Positions 39,630 to 48,949 of a stretch of DNA of 64,000 nucleotides are shown one piece after another. Every line of letters begins with the position of its first letter. Position 1 is the stretch's first letter. The translations under genes and the position numbers were made by a program. The stretch is taken from positions 310,001 to 374,000 of the forward strand of contig NZ_QOWJ01000001.1 in assembly GCF_003332885.2 (NCBI RefSeq), written 5' to 3'. This DNA is from Paracnuella aquatica (GTDB lineage: Bacteria > Bacteroidota > Bacteroidia > Chitinophagales > Chitinophagaceae). Under the pieces are notes generated by a model. The model saw only the letters and a list, made by a program, of their open reading frames with translations. It had not been told where the DNA came from and did no database searches.

Positions 39630-42320
39630 ATGAGAATTGATTTTTACATTCGTTACCGCACCCATTTTGGACAAAACCTGTTCATCGAAGGCAATCTTCC
39701 CCAACTGGGCGATGGCGTTCCAGAAGCCCGAATGCCCATGCAGTTTTTGAACGAAGACTGGTGGCAGGCTTCCATCGAGGTGGACGAAAACGAATACCGG
39801 TCAGTTCATTACCAATACGTTTTTATCGACGAGCACGGCCAGCAGGTAAAAGACGGCGAGGGTGAACGCATCCTTTCGTTCAAGAATTTTTCCGGCCATG
39901 TTACTGTGTATGATACATGGGTATTTTCGGGCAGCCCCGAATTGTCTTTTTATACGGCACCTTTCCGCAACATCTTTTTGCCGCAGGGCAAAACCCCGAA
40001 GGTGAAGGAGCCGAAAACATTCACGCATTTGTTCCGCATCAAAGCGCCGCTGCTGGCCAACGGCGAAGTGCCGTGCCTGCTGGGCAGCTGCGATGCGCTG
40101 GCCAACTGGAACACCGAAAAGCCGGTGCTGATGGCCCGCCACGGCGACTGGTGGGAAGCAAAGGCTGACCTGTCGGAAGAAGCTGGCCCTATTGCTTATA
40201 AATACGGCATTTACAATCATAAGGAAGAGGCTTTTGTTCGCTTTGAAGAAGACAGCAACCGTCTCTTTAATGCCGATCACCTGCCCGGCCGCCAGGTAGT
40301 GTTGCAAGACGGGTTTATCCGCATCCGCGCCAACAACTGGAAAGGTGCCGGCGTTGCCATTCCGGTGTTTAGCCTGCGCAGTCAAAATTCCATGGGCATC
40401 GGCGAATTTACCGACATCAAATTGCTGGCAGATTGGGCTTCAGAAGTGGGCCTGAAGATCATTCAACTACTGCCCATCAACGATACCAATGCCACGTTTA
40501 CAGCAAAAGACTCTTACCCCTATGCCGCTATTTCGGCTTTCGCGCTGCACCCGGTGTACATCAACCTGTCAAAAGTTGGGGGTAAAAAAAGCGCTGCGCT
40601 GGTAAAGGATTTGGGCAAAACGCAGAAAGAACTGAACAGCCTGGCCGCGGTGGATTACGAAGCGGTTATTAAATTAAAACTCGACACGCTGCGCCAGTTG
40701 TACGAACTGGACGGTGGCGCTTTCCGCGAGGAAAAAGAATACGAAACATTTTTCCTTAATAACAGCCACTGGCTGATGCCTTATGCCGCATTCTCTTACC
40801 TGCGTGACAAATGGGGCACACCGGATTTCAGCAAATGGAAATCGCACCAGGTGTTTGACCAGGCGGAAATTGAAAAGCTGTGCCTGCCCAAATCAAAAAC
40901 ATTTAAGGCCATTGCGTTCTGGTATTTTGTGCAATACCACCTGCACCTGCAACTGCTCGATGCGGTGCAATACACGCATAAAAAAGGCATTGCTGTAAAA
41001 GGCGATATTCCCATTGGCATCTACCGCTACGGCGTGGATGCATGGACGGCGCCGCAATTGTACAACATGGACCAGCAGGCCGGCGCACCGCCCGATGATT
41101 TTGCGGTGAGTGGCCAGAACTGGGGTTTCCCCACCTACAATTGGCAGCGCATGCAGGAAGATGGTTTTTCTTGGTGGCGCCAGCGGTTCCAGCAAATGAG
41201 CTATTATTTCGATGCCTTCCGCATCGACCACATACTTGGATTTTTCCGCATTTGGAGCATACCGACGCATGCAGTAGAAGGTTTGCTCGGTGTGTTTGTA
41301 CCGGCACTGCCAATTTCCGTGGCCGAGTTTGGCGAGCGGGGCATTTGGTTTGATGCCGAACGTTTTTGCAATCCTTATATTACCGACTGGGTGCTGGAAA
41401 ACATTTTTGGCTACCATGCCGATGCGGTGCGGAGCCAGTTTTTGTACCGGGATGACCATGGTGCTTACCACATGCAGGAGGCGTACAATACGCAGCAAAA
41501 AGTAGCGGCTCATTTTGCGCAATTGCCGGCCAACAGCGATAACGAAGCCATCAAATTGGGTTTGTTCCAATTGATTGCCAACGTGCTGCTTTTAGAACAT
41601 CCAAGTTCGGGGGGACAGGCATTTCATTTCCGCATTTCGATGGACCAAACGCTGTCGTTCCAGGCGCTGGACGAGCACTTGAAAGGGCGCCTGCATGAAC
41701 TGTACATCGATTATTTCTTCCGCCGCCAGGATGCTTTTTGGAAAGAAGACGCCATGAAAAAGCTGCCTGCGCTGAAAGCCGCCACCAACATGCTTATTTG
41801 CGGCGAAGACCTGGGTATGGTGCCGCATTCGGTGCCACAGGTAATGCAGCAACTAGGCATATTAAGCCTAGAAATTCAACGGATGCCCAAAGACATTACC
41901 CGCGAATTTTTTCACCCGAAAGATGCGCCTTACCTGTCGGTGATCACACCATCGACCCACGATATGAGCACCATCCGCGGCTGGTGGGAAGAGTCAAGGG
42001 AAAAAACACAGCATTTTTACAACAGCGTGCTGGAAGCCTGGGGGCAGGCGCCGTACTATTGCGAGCCCTGGGTGGTGCGGGCCATTTTGCTGCAGCATCT
42101 TTTTTCGCCGGCCATGTGGAGCATCTTCCAACTGCAGGACTTGCTGGGCATGAGCGAATCCTTGCGCCGCCAAGATCCGCATGAGGAGCGCATCAACAAT
42201 CCCGCCGACCCGAATCATTACTGGAATTACCGCATGCACCTGACCCTTGAACAATTAGGTAAGGAAAAGGGTTATAACAACGAACTGCGCAGCTACATAC
42301 ACAACAGCGGCCGTGCATAA
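39630..42320 (+). CDS. malQ: 4-alpha-glucanotransferase, tandem CBM20 plus GH77 (DPE2-like)
   Basis: Transfers glucan segments between alpha-1,4-glucans in maltose/glycogen metabolism, probably in the cytoplasm because there is no signal peptide. The 896-aa protein has two starch-binding CBM20 domains (about 1-105 and 130-235), then a GH77 barrel. Catalytic residues are D533 ('FDAFRIDHILG', nucleophile), E726 ('CGEDLGM', acid/base) and D778 ('STHDMSTIRGWW'). This order matches plant DPE2 rather than E. coli MalQ, which lacks CBM20. ATG 39630 is chosen because it opens the first CBM20; the frame extends upstream without protein-like sequence. Confidence 0.93.
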   Translation: MRIDFYIRYRTHFGQNLFIEGNLPQLGDGVPEARMPMQFLNEDWWQASIEVDENEYRSVHYQYVFIDEHGQQVKDGEGERILSFKNFSGHVTVYDTWVFSGSPELSFYTAPFRNIFLPQGKTPKVKEPKTFTHLFRIKAPLLANGEVPCLLGSCDALANWNTEKPVLMARHGDWWEAKADLSEEAGPIAYKYGIYNHKEEAFVRFEEDSNRLFNADHLPGRQVVLQDGFIRIRANNWKGAGVAIPVFSLRSQNSMGIGEFTDIKLLADWASEVGLKIIQLLPINDTNATFTAKDSYPYAAISAFALHPVYINLSKVGGKKSAALVKDLGKTQKELNSLAAVDYEAVIKLKLDTLRQLYELDGGAFREEKEYETFFLNNSHWLMPYAAFSYLRDKWGTPDFSKWKSHQVFDQAEIEKLCLPKSKTFKAIAFWYFVQYHLHLQLLDAVQYTHKKGIAVKGDIPIGIYRYGVDAWTAPQLYNMDQQAGAPPDDFAVSGQNWGFPTYNWQRMQEDGFSWWRQRFQQMSYYFDAFRIDHILGFFRIWSIPTHAVEGLLGVFVPALPISVAEFGERGIWFDAERFCNPYITDWVLENIFGYHADAVRSQFLYRDDHGAYHMQEAYNTQQKVAAHFAQLPANSDNEAIKLGLFQLIANVLLLEHPSSGGQAFHFRISMDQTLSFQALDEHLKGRLHELYIDYFFRRQDAFWKEDAMKKLPALKAATNMLICGEDLGMVPHSVPQVMQQLGILSLEIQRMPKDITREFFHPKDAPYLSVITPSTHDMSTIRGWWEESREKTQHFYNSVLEAWGQAPYYCEPWVVRAILLQHLFSPAMWSIFQLQDLLGMSESLRRQDPHEERINNPADPNHYWNYRMHLTLEQLGKEKGYNNELRSYIHNSGRA

Positions 42321-42351
42321 AAGCCTATAGGTTCACATGAGAGAAAAGGAG

Positions 42352-42376
42352 ACCGCCCCGAAAGGGGCGGTTTTTA
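42352..42376 (+). terminator. Intrinsic terminator of malQ
   Basis: ACCGCCCC / GGGGCGGT stem with a GAAA tetraloop, then T5. Confidence 0.92.
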
Positions 42377-42429
42377 ATTTTATTGAGGCCGGGTTGCAAC
42401 TTCCACCGGCAATCGCAAAGGCATTGGGC

Positions 42430-42437
42430 TATTTTTG
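42430..42437 (+). promoter_or_regulatory. -7 box of the epimerase gene
   Basis: TATTTTTG fits TAnnTTTG, 37 bases before the ATG. Confidence 0.55.
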
Positions 42438-42474
42438 CACTGGTTTTAAAATCGGTTGACCACTACCCGCATAC

Positions 42475-43494
42475 ATGAAGCTTTACTTTGAGTCGCACCA
42501 GTTGCCGTTTCGCCACCCGTTCACCATTTCCAAAGGCACCAAAACGCACCAGCCCACCATGGCTGTGCGGCTCGATCATTTGGGCTGGTCGGGGTATGGC
42601 GAGGCGCCGGCCATTGCCTATTACAACATTACAGTGGAGCGGATGGAGCTGGAGCTGCAGCGCAAAAAGCTGTTTGTTGAAAAATTTGCTTTTACCGAAC
42701 CGGAGCGCTACTGGCATTACCTGCATCACCTAATGCCGGTAAACCCGTTTTTGGTGGCTGCGCTGGATATTGCCGGTTGGGACCTTTTTGGGCAAATGAA
42801 AGGGCAGCCGCTGAGCAGCCTTTGGCAAATACCGGCTTTGCCGCAATTGCCGCAAACCAGCTACACCATCGGCATTGATACGCCGGAAAAAATGGTGGAA
42901 AAAATTAAGGAAAAACCCTGGCCGGTATACAAAATAAAACTGGGTACTGATAACGACCTCGCCATTATGGAAGCGGTTCGTGCCAGTACTGATGCCCGGC
43001 TGCGGGTAGACGCCAATGCGGCATGGACGGCCGGCGAGGCTTTGGAAAAGATAAAGGTGTTGGCGCAAATGGGCGTGGAGCTGGTGGAACAGCCGCTGGC
43101 AAAAGACGACTGGGAAGGCAGCCGGATGCTGCGGGCCGAATCGCTGCTGCCTATTTTTGCAGATGAAAGTTGTGTGGGCGAAAAAGACGTGGAAACCTGT
43201 GCGCCCCATTTTCACGGCATCAACATCAAGCTGACCAAATGCAGCGGCATTACGCCGGCGCTGCGGATGATTGAAGCTGCAAGAAACCTGGGCCTAAAAG
43301 TGATGATGGGCAGCATGAACGAAAGCACCATCGGCACAGCAGCATTGGCGCATCTGGCGCCGCTGGTCGATTTTCTGGACGCCGATGGCCCGCTGCTCCT
43401 CGCCGAAGATCTGGCCGAAGGCCTGCAATTTAAAGATGGCTATGTTACGCCTTCAGATGCGCCGGGATTGGGTTTGACTGGGTGTCGTTTTTGA
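42475..43494 (+). CDS. Dipeptide epimerase (enolase superfamily, L-Ala-D/L-Glu epimerase-like)
   Basis: Probably epimerises L-Ala-D-Glu from recycled peptidoglycan to L-Ala-L-Glu. The 339-aa protein has the enolase-superfamily parts: a capping domain (1-125), the K-x-K base motif 'VYKIKLGTD', and metal ligands in 'LRVDANAAW', 'ELVEQPL' and 'PIFADES'. The second base is in 'INIKLTKCSGI'. The late D-x-D motif 'FLDADGPLLL' is typical of dipeptide epimerases. Specificity within this group varies, so another dipeptide is possible. Monocistronic with its own -7 box. Confidence 0.9.
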   Translation: MKLYFESHQLPFRHPFTISKGTKTHQPTMAVRLDHLGWSGYGEAPAIAYYNITVERMELELQRKKLFVEKFAFTEPERYWHYLHHLMPVNPFLVAALDIAGWDLFGQMKGQPLSSLWQIPALPQLPQTSYTIGIDTPEKMVEKIKEKPWPVYKIKLGTDNDLAIMEAVRASTDARLRVDANAAWTAGEALEKIKVLAQMGVELVEQPLAKDDWEGSRMLRAESLLPIFADESCVGEKDVETCAPHFHGINIKLTKCSGITPALRMIEAARNLGLKVMMGSMNESTIGTAALAHLAPLVDFLDADGPLLLAEDLAEGLQFKDGYVTPSDAPGLGLTGCRF

Positions 43495-43548
43495 TATGCA
43501 TGTACCTCTTTTTTGCACCAATTTTTTGTAGCGAAATTGCCACTGATA

Positions 43549-43579
43549 CTGCCGGGCTATACGATGGCAGGTGTTTTTT
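43549..43579 (+). terminator. Possible terminator of the epimerase gene
   Basis: CTGCC / GGCAG stem with a 12-nt loop and T6 a few bases later. Weak. Confidence 0.4.
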
Positions 43580-43652
43580 CGTTTTAGCCTTGGTGGCCAC
43601 ACAACAAACTGTGCAGACGGCCCAAAATTTGCTTTAGGCTTAAAAATAGATT

Positions 43653-44522
43653 ATGAAAGGGCTTGGATTGATTCTCATTTTGTTGGCGGCTTTTTTTAAC
43701 GGTCATGCACAGTGGCAGGTCGGTGTTGCCGGTGGCATATCTCAATATCGCGGCGACCTTATTGATCGCTTTTATACCCACCAAATGTCGAAACCCGCAT
43801 TTGGCCTGCACGTAAAATATGAAGTTACCCCACGGTTGTTGTTGCGTGTCGCATTCAATGCAGGCAAGCTTGTTGGCGCCGATAGCCTGATGAAAAAAGA
43901 AAACCTGCGGTTTCGCAACTTAAGCTTTCAATCGAAGATCACCGAGTTCAGCGCTGTGGCCGAACTGCATGCATTCCGGCTCGATGAAAAGCGCTGGTCG
44001 CCGTACCTGTTTGGTGGCATTGCCGTATTTCATTACGATCCCTACACGTTTGATACAACCGGCCGCAAAATATTTTTACAGCCATTGGGCACCGAAGGCC
44101 AGGGCATTCCTGGCTACCCCGAGCGGTCACTGTACAGCCGCACCCAACTGGCATTGCCTTTTGGCGGCGGCATCCGCTTCGATGTTTCGGACCGCATCAC
44201 ACTGGGAGCGGAGCTTGGTTTTCGAAAACTGTTTACCGATTACCTCGATGATGTAAGCACCAACTATGCCGATGCGCAAGACCTGTTGCTGGCCCGTGGC
44301 CCCGATGCCGTATCCGTGGCGTACCGTGCCGATGAAGTGCCCGGCGGTTTTACCAATTACCCCGAAAAAGGCTCGCAACGCGGCGGTGCCAACGTAAATG
44401 ATATTTACTACATGGCGCAACTGCAGCTTACTTACCGGTTTGGTGCTGGGGGCTTTTTTAAAGGCGGCAATGGTGGTGGCAGCCGTAAAGGCCGCTATGG
44501 CTGTCCGCCGAACCCGATGTAA
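43653..44522 (+). CDS. DUF6089 family outer-membrane beta-barrel protein
   Basis: 289 aa, with a signal peptide (MKGLGLILILLAAFFNGHAQ) and alternating amphipathic strands. 'WQVGVAGGISQYRGDLID', 'PAFGLHVKYEVTPRLLLRVAF' and 'WSPYLFGGIAVFHYDPYT' are typical of DUF6089. The C-terminus is Gly/Arg-rich, then 'YGCPPNPM'. Likely an 8-stranded barrel of the outer membrane; function unknown. Converges on the next barrel gene across a shared terminator. Confidence 0.85.
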   Translation: MKGLGLILILLAAFFNGHAQWQVGVAGGISQYRGDLIDRFYTHQMSKPAFGLHVKYEVTPRLLLRVAFNAGKLVGADSLMKKENLRFRNLSFQSKITEFSAVAELHAFRLDEKRWSPYLFGGIAVFHYDPYTFDTTGRKIFLQPLGTEGQGIPGYPERSLYSRTQLALPFGGGIRFDVSDRITLGAELGFRKLFTDYLDDVSTNYADAQDLLLARGPDAVSVAYRADEVPGGFTNYPEKGSQRGGANVNDIYYMAQLQLTYRFGAGGFFKGGNGGGSRKGRYGCPPNPM

Positions 44523-44540
44523 AAAAATATATTCAAAATA

Positions 44541-44576
44541 AAAGGCGTGATTGCAATTTGCAATCACGCCTTTTTT
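44541..44576. terminator. Bidirectional terminator between two outer-membrane protein genes
   Basis: AAAGGCGTGATTGCA / TGCAATCACGCCTTT, 15-bp perfect stem with a short loop. A-rich on the left and T-rich on the right, it serves both convergent genes. Confidence 0.92.
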
Positions 44577-44628
44577 ATGTGCGGATTTAATGTCCTTGAA
44601 TTGGTGTATAAAAATTGCTGCGTCGAGC

Positions 44629-45198
44629 TTACAAATCCACCAAAGCACTAAATCCAAGTGTATTTGTCTTGCTCCGCTCAATACCCTTTTTAAAATAAAC
44701 GCCGACGGTAACGCCTTGCCCTTTGAAAATTTCCTGTGGCGGTGCTAACCTGAAGCCGGCCCTGATTATCGGGCCATAGGTGGCGCCGTTAAAATCAGAG
44801 GTTTCGCTTGCCTGGATGATTGTTTTGTGGTAGCCAAAGCCGGCGCCAAAATATGCGCCATACATCGATCCGTTATCGGGTGTCGATTTGGCACCAATGT
44901 TATAATCCACCACCATCGGCACATCGTACGAAATGAAAATACCTGCGTCGTTTCCGTTCAGGTCCGATGAAAGGCCAACACCTAAACCTAATGGTGTGCC
45001 GATGGAAACCGAATTATTTTCTACTGAAGCGACAATGAATCTTGGGAAATAAGAAAACGCCGTTTGGATCATTGAAAACTCCGACTTTTTCCCCTCGAGG
45101 AGCGCAATGTTACCTCCGTAGCTGTGCATGAGGTTTTGGGAAAAAGCAGCGGTGGTAGCGCCGACAAAAAAAGTTGCCAACAAAATTCTTTTAAGCAT
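44629..45198 (-). CDS. Small outer-membrane beta-barrel protein
   Basis: 189 aa, with a signal peptide (MLKRILLATFFVGATTAAFSQ) followed by repeated amphipathic strands rich in Gly and aromatic residues ('VSIGTPLGLGVGLSSD', 'MYGAYFGAGFGYHKT', 'GPIIRAGFRLAPPQEIF'). It ends with a typical last-strand pattern, 'TNTLGFSALVDL'. Porin-like OmpW/OMP_b-brl type; no specific family or substrate can be given. ATG 45196-45198 directly precedes the signal peptide. Confidence 0.8.
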   Translation of the reverse strand: MLKRILLATFFVGATTAAFSQNLMHSYGGNIALLEGKKSEFSMIQTAFSYFPRFIVASVENNSVSIGTPLGLGVGLSSDLNGNDAGIFISYDVPMVVDYNIGAKSTPDNGSMYGAYFGAGFGYHKTIIQASETSDFNGATYGPIIRAGFRLAPPQEIFKGQGVTVGVYFKKGIERSKTNTLGFSALVDL

Positions 45199-45341
45199 GT
45201 TGTTTTGGTTGTGCAGGTCTGATTGAAATGTTTGACGGCACAAAAATAGAAAAAATGGAACAAGCCCATCAATAAGGCGTTTTTTGTCAAGGCATTAGTA
45301 TTTGAAATGACCCGCGTCAGGCACAGTTTGTTTTGACGCTG

Positions 45342-45349
45342 TACCTTTG
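45342..45349 (+). promoter_or_regulatory. -7 box of the UbiD-family gene
   Basis: TACCTTTG fits TAnnTTTG, 12 bases before the ATG. Confidence 0.7.
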
Positions 45350-45360
45350 CCCCAATCATT

Positions 45361-47283
45361 ATGGCGTATAAAAATCAAAAAGAATTCATCGATGCCCTGG
45401 AGCGGTCAGGTGAATTGGTCCGCATCAGGGAATACGTAGACCCGAAACTGGAAATTGCAGAAATTACCGACCGCGTTTCTAAAATGCCCGGTGGCGGCAA
45501 GGCTTTGCTTTTTGAAAATACCGGCTATGCATTTCCGGTGCTGATGAATGCCTATGGCTCGGAGCGCCGGGTATGTATGGCTTTGGGTGTAGCCGAGTTG
45601 GATGATGTGGCCCGCGAAATCGAAGGCCTGTTTCACATGCTTTCTGCACCGAAAGAAGGCATTTTGGATAAATTAAAAATGCTACCCGAGTTGGGCAAAT
45701 TTGCCTCCTGGATGCCCAAGGTACGCAGCGGCCGTGGCGAATGCCAGCAGGTGGTACTCACCGGCGATGCGGCAGACATCACTAAACTCCCGGTTATTAC
45801 TTGTTGGCCAAAAGACGGCGGCCCGTTTGTAACCCTGCCCGTTATCCATACCAAAGAACCGAACAGTGGTGCCCGCAACGTGGGCATGTACCGCATGCAG
45901 GTGTTTGGCCCGCAGCTTACCGGTATGCACTGGCACAAACACAAAGTGTCGGCCAAGCATTTTGGCGAGTATAAAAAATTGGGTAAACGGATGCCGGTAG
46001 CAGTGGCCCTCGGCGGCGACCCGGCATATGCATATAGCGCTACTGCGCCACTCCCCGAAAACGTAGACGAATACATGCTGGCGGGTTTCCTCCGCAAGAA
46101 AAAAGTGGAGCTGGTAAAATGCATCACGCAGCCCGATATTGAAGTGCCTGCCGATGCAGATTTTATTATTGAGGGCTATGTCGATCCCGCCGACGAACTG
46201 ATTTGGGAAGGCCCGTTTGGCGATCATACCGGCTATTATTCGCTGCCCGACTTTTATCCGCGTTTTCACATTACTGCGATCACGCACCGCAAGGACGCTG
46301 TTTACCCGGCCACCATCGTGGGCATTCCGCCGCAGGAAGATGCATGGCTCATTAAAGCATCAGAACGCATTTTCCTGGCGCCCATGAAAATGACCATGGT
46401 GCCCGAAATTGTAGACATGGACATGCCCGTTGAAGGCGTGGCCCACAACCTGGTGATTGCACAAATTGATAAAAGCTATGCGGGCCAGGGACAAAAGGTG
46501 ATGAATGCCATGTGGGGCGCCGGCCAGATGATGTTCAATAAAATTCTGGTGGTGGCCGATAAAGGCGTAAAGATCCAGGACTACGAAGCGCTGGCGCAAT
46601 ATGTATTCAAACACCTGAACCCGGCTACCGACATTTCCATAGCACAGGGCCCTATGGACGTGCTGGATCACAGTTGCAGCAAACTGGGTTTTGGTGGTAA
46701 AATGGGCATCGATGGTACCAGCAAATCTGACGAAGAAATAGCGGATGATGCGATGGTTGCTGAAGAAGGCAACTGGGATATGAGTTTCTTGAACGCGTTC
46801 CCGGAAATCACCAATGTCAACGCGTCATTGTTGCCCAAAGGAATTCCTGTACTGGTAGTGGCAGTAGAAAAAACAAAACGCAACCAGGTGCGTGACCTGC
46901 ATGATGCAATTTGCAGCCATGCAGCAGCAGAAAGTGTGAAGATGATATTGTACGTGGAGCACACGGTTGATCCGCAGGATTTGGGTGTGGCGCTCTGGCG
47001 TTTTTGCAACAATATGGACCCGCGCCGCGATTATAACATGGTGCAGCGCCCTTCGGAAACGCAGCCGGGTAAAACCTTTGCCTGCATGGGGCTGGACGGC
47101 ACCCGCAAAACAAAAGAGCTCGATAATTTCCAACGCGATTGGCCGAATATCATCGTTGCCGCGGATGCAACCATTGCATCGGTAGATGAAAAATGGAACA
47201 AGCTCGGACTCGGTGCATTTGTGCCCTCACCATCGCTCAAATTCAAACACCAGATGTACGGTGAAGAAGCCGTGGTACAATAA
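45361..47283 (+). CDS. UbiD family decarboxylase, probably of menaquinone biosynthesis
   Basis: Prenylated-FMN-dependent decarboxylase. The 640-aa protein shows the UbiD core: 'GYAFPVLMNAYGSERRVCMALG', 'GPFVTLPVIHTKEPNSGARNVGMYRMQ' for the prFMN site, and 'IIEGYVDPADELIWEGPFGDHTGYYS' with the catalytic E-x-P-x-x-E/D-type acid residues. It is longer than E. coli UbiD (497 aa). The extra C-terminal 130 residues occur in the Bacteroidetes branch annotated as menaquinone biosynthesis decarboxylase. No men or mqn gene is next to it, so the pathway is an inference. Confidence 0.88.
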   Translation: MAYKNQKEFIDALERSGELVRIREYVDPKLEIAEITDRVSKMPGGGKALLFENTGYAFPVLMNAYGSERRVCMALGVAELDDVAREIEGLFHMLSAPKEGILDKLKMLPELGKFASWMPKVRSGRGECQQVVLTGDAADITKLPVITCWPKDGGPFVTLPVIHTKEPNSGARNVGMYRMQVFGPQLTGMHWHKHKVSAKHFGEYKKLGKRMPVAVALGGDPAYAYSATAPLPENVDEYMLAGFLRKKKVELVKCITQPDIEVPADADFIIEGYVDPADELIWEGPFGDHTGYYSLPDFYPRFHITAITHRKDAVYPATIVGIPPQEDAWLIKASERIFLAPMKMTMVPEIVDMDMPVEGVAHNLVIAQIDKSYAGQGQKVMNAMWGAGQMMFNKILVVADKGVKIQDYEALAQYVFKHLNPATDISIAQGPMDVLDHSCSKLGFGGKMGIDGTSKSDEEIADDAMVAEEGNWDMSFLNAFPEITNVNASLLPKGIPVLVVAVEKTKRNQVRDLHDAICSHAAAESVKMILYVEHTVDPQDLGVALWRFCNNMDPRRDYNMVQRPSETQPGKTFACMGLDGTRKTKELDNFQRDWPNIIVAADATIASVDEKWNKLGLGAFVPSPSLKFKHQMYGEEAVVQ

Positions 47284-47308
47284 GCATGGCCTGAATATTT
47301 TGTGATAT

Positions 47309-47345
47309 AAATGGGCCCGTTTGCAGCGGGCCCATTTATTCTTTT
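47309..47345 (+). terminator. Intrinsic terminator of the UbiD-family gene
   Basis: AAATGGGCCCG / CGGGCCCATTT, 11-bp perfect stem with a 7-nt loop, then T-rich sequence. Confidence 0.9.
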
Positions 47346-47409
47346 TCAGTAAATTACTGAGTATTACATTTTCGCAATTTTTACTTTAATCAAAACGAAA
47401 ACCTCGATA

Positions 47410-48315
47410 ATGAAAAAGTTTTGCATGGGTTTGCTGGTGATGCTGGGGCTTACGGCCGGTGCGCAAAACAGCAATACGCAAACCCTGTTGTGGCGGGTTA
47501 GTGGCAATGGGCTGGCCAGCCCATCGTATGTGTTTGGTACCATTCACATGATCTGTGCCGACGACATACAATTAAGCGACAGCCTGGTGAGTGCCATAGG
47601 CCGCAGCAGCCAGGTGTACTTGGAGCTGGACATGGACAACCTGTTTGAAATGATGGGCGCCATGCGCAAAATGAAAATGCGCGGCGACACCACGCTTGCC
47701 GACCTGCTTTCGGAAGAAGACTATGCCAGCGTAAAAGAGTTTTTTAAAAACAACAAAAGCCCCATTCCATTTTCGATGCTCGAAACATTCAAGCCCATGC
47801 TGGCAGCCAGTACGCTGATGGAATCGGCGTTGACGTGCAGTAACGCCATTGCTATGGAGCAACTGGTGATGAAGGAAGCCAAAAAGAACCGCAAGGATGT
47901 AAAAGGGCTGGAGTCGATGGCGTATCAATTAAGCATTTTCGACAGCATTCCGTACAAGCTGCAGGCAGAGCAACTGGCGGCTTATGTAAAGAAAAACCAC
48001 ACGCCTGAAGAAACGCAAAAGGAGTTTGCAGAACTGGCCAAAGCATACCGCATGCAGGACCTGAAAAAAATGGAACAACTGACTGTAGAAGAAGATATGG
48101 GCATGTCGCACTTTACCGACCTGCTGCTGTACAACCGCAACGCCAACTGGGTTGCCAAAATGCAAGGCATCATGAAAAGCAATGCGGCAGTATTTGCCGT
48201 AGGAGCAGGGCACCTGCCCGGCAATAAAGGCGTGCTAAGCCTGCTGCGCAAAATGGGTTACAAAGTAGAACCGGTGGAGAACAAGATGGATAAGAAGCTG
48301 ACGCGGGAAATGTAA
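47410..48315 (+). CDS. TraB/GumN family exported protein
   Basis: 301 aa, with a signal peptide (MKKFCMGLLVMLGLTAGAQ). The TraB/GumN motifs are in place: 'SYVFGTIHMICADDIQL' (G-T-x-H), 'VYLELDMDN' with the conserved glutamate, 'YNRNANWVAKM' (R-N-x-x-W) and 'FAVGAGHLPGNKGVL' (G-x-G-H). These residues place it in the TIKI-like/EreA-like metallopeptidase superfamily, so it may be a periplasmic protease. Substrate unknown. Element G lies directly downstream. Confidence 0.92.
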   Translation: MKKFCMGLLVMLGLTAGAQNSNTQTLLWRVSGNGLASPSYVFGTIHMICADDIQLSDSLVSAIGRSSQVYLELDMDNLFEMMGAMRKMKMRGDTTLADLLSEEDYASVKEFFKNNKSPIPFSMLETFKPMLAASTLMESALTCSNAIAMEQLVMKEAKKNRKDVKGLESMAYQLSIFDSIPYKLQAEQLAAYVKKNHTPEETQKEFAELAKAYRMQDLKKMEQLTVEEDMGMSHFTDLLLYNRNANWVAKMQGIMKSNAAVFAVGAGHLPGNKGVLSLLRKMGYKVEPVENKMDKKLTREM

Positions 48316-48320
48316 GTCGT

Positions 48321-48497
48321 GAGTTAATTGAGTTCACGGGTTCACAAGTTCACGAGTTTAGGTTCTATTAAAAATTGAAAAGGGTTTTATGAATGGCCGG
48401 AAAATATCCAGCACTTCATAAAACCCTTTTTATTTTTTCCAATTCACCGGTTCTCATTCAACTTGTGAATTTGTCAACCAGCGAACTAAATGAACTT
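48321..48497. repeat. Inverted-arm octad repeat element G enclosing a terminator
   Basis: The left arm holds GTTCACGG, GTTCACAA, GTTCACGA, GTTTAGGT in 8-bp phase (48332-48363). The right arm (48441-48497) holds complementary words spaced by 8: CAAC at 48459, GAAT at 48467, CAAC at 48475, GAAC at 48483. The space between the stops of TraB/GumN (48315) and ndk (48500) is almost entirely element, with a bidirectional terminator at the centre. Confidence 0.82.
48378..48430. terminator. Bidirectional terminator between TraB/GumN and ndk
   Basis: AAAAGGGTTTTATGAA (48378-48393) and TTCATAAAACCCTTTT (48415-48430) form a 16-bp perfect stem around a 21-nt loop, with A/T-rich flanks suited to both convergent genes. 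Confidence 0.85.
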
Positions 48498-48499
48498 TC

Positions 48500-48916
48500 T
48501 TAAAACTGCTCCAGTCCGGAGAAAAAGAAAGAACCTTCGATTTGTGCATTCTCGTCGCTGTCGCTGCCGTGTACCGCGTTTTCACCCACCGAAGTGGCAA
48601 ACATTTTACGGATGGTACCTTCGTCTGCCTGTGCAGGGTTGGTAGCGCCGATCAGTGTGCGGAAATCAGCTACTGCGTTTTCTTTTTCCAGGATGGCAGC
48701 AATGATTACACCGCTGCTCATGAACTGCACCAGCTCGCCGTAAAACGGACGCTCTTTGTGCACTTCGTAAAATTGTCCGGCTTTTTCTTCGGTCAGTTTG
48801 GTTTGCTTCAGGGCAACCACGCGAAAGCCGGCTTTAATGATTTTATCCAAGATGGCTCCGGCATGTCCATTGCGCATGGCATCCGGCTTGATCATGGTGA
48901 ATGTTCTGTTGCTCAT
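48500..48916 (-). CDS. ndk: Nucleoside diphosphate kinase
   Basis: Transfers the gamma phosphate between nucleoside triphosphates and diphosphates through a phosphohistidine. The 138-aa protein has '[16 protein letters not shown]', '[13 protein letters not shown]', '[16 protein letters not shown]' and the active-site motif '[12 protein letters not shown]', whose histidine is phosphorylated. A TATCTTCG -7 box for it lies at 48935-48942 on the minus strand, 19 bases upstream of the ATG and next to element H. Confidence 0.97.
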   Translation of the reverse strand: MSNRTFTMIKPDAMRNGHAGAILDKIIKAGFRVVALKQTKLTEEKAGQFYEVHKERPFYGELVQFMSSGVIIAAILEKENAVADFRTLIGATNPAQADEGTIRKMFATSVGENAVHGSDSDENAQIEGSFFFSGLEQF

Positions 48917-48934
48917 AGTTTGCTTTTTGCGCCG

Positions 48935-48942
48935 CGAAGATA
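48935..48942 (-). promoter_or_regulatory. -7 box of ndk
   Basis: On the minus strand TATCTTCG matches TAnnTTTG with one mismatch. Element H starts 7 bp upstream and so covers the -33 region. Confidence 0.5.
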
Positions 48943-48949
48943 GGGAGGG

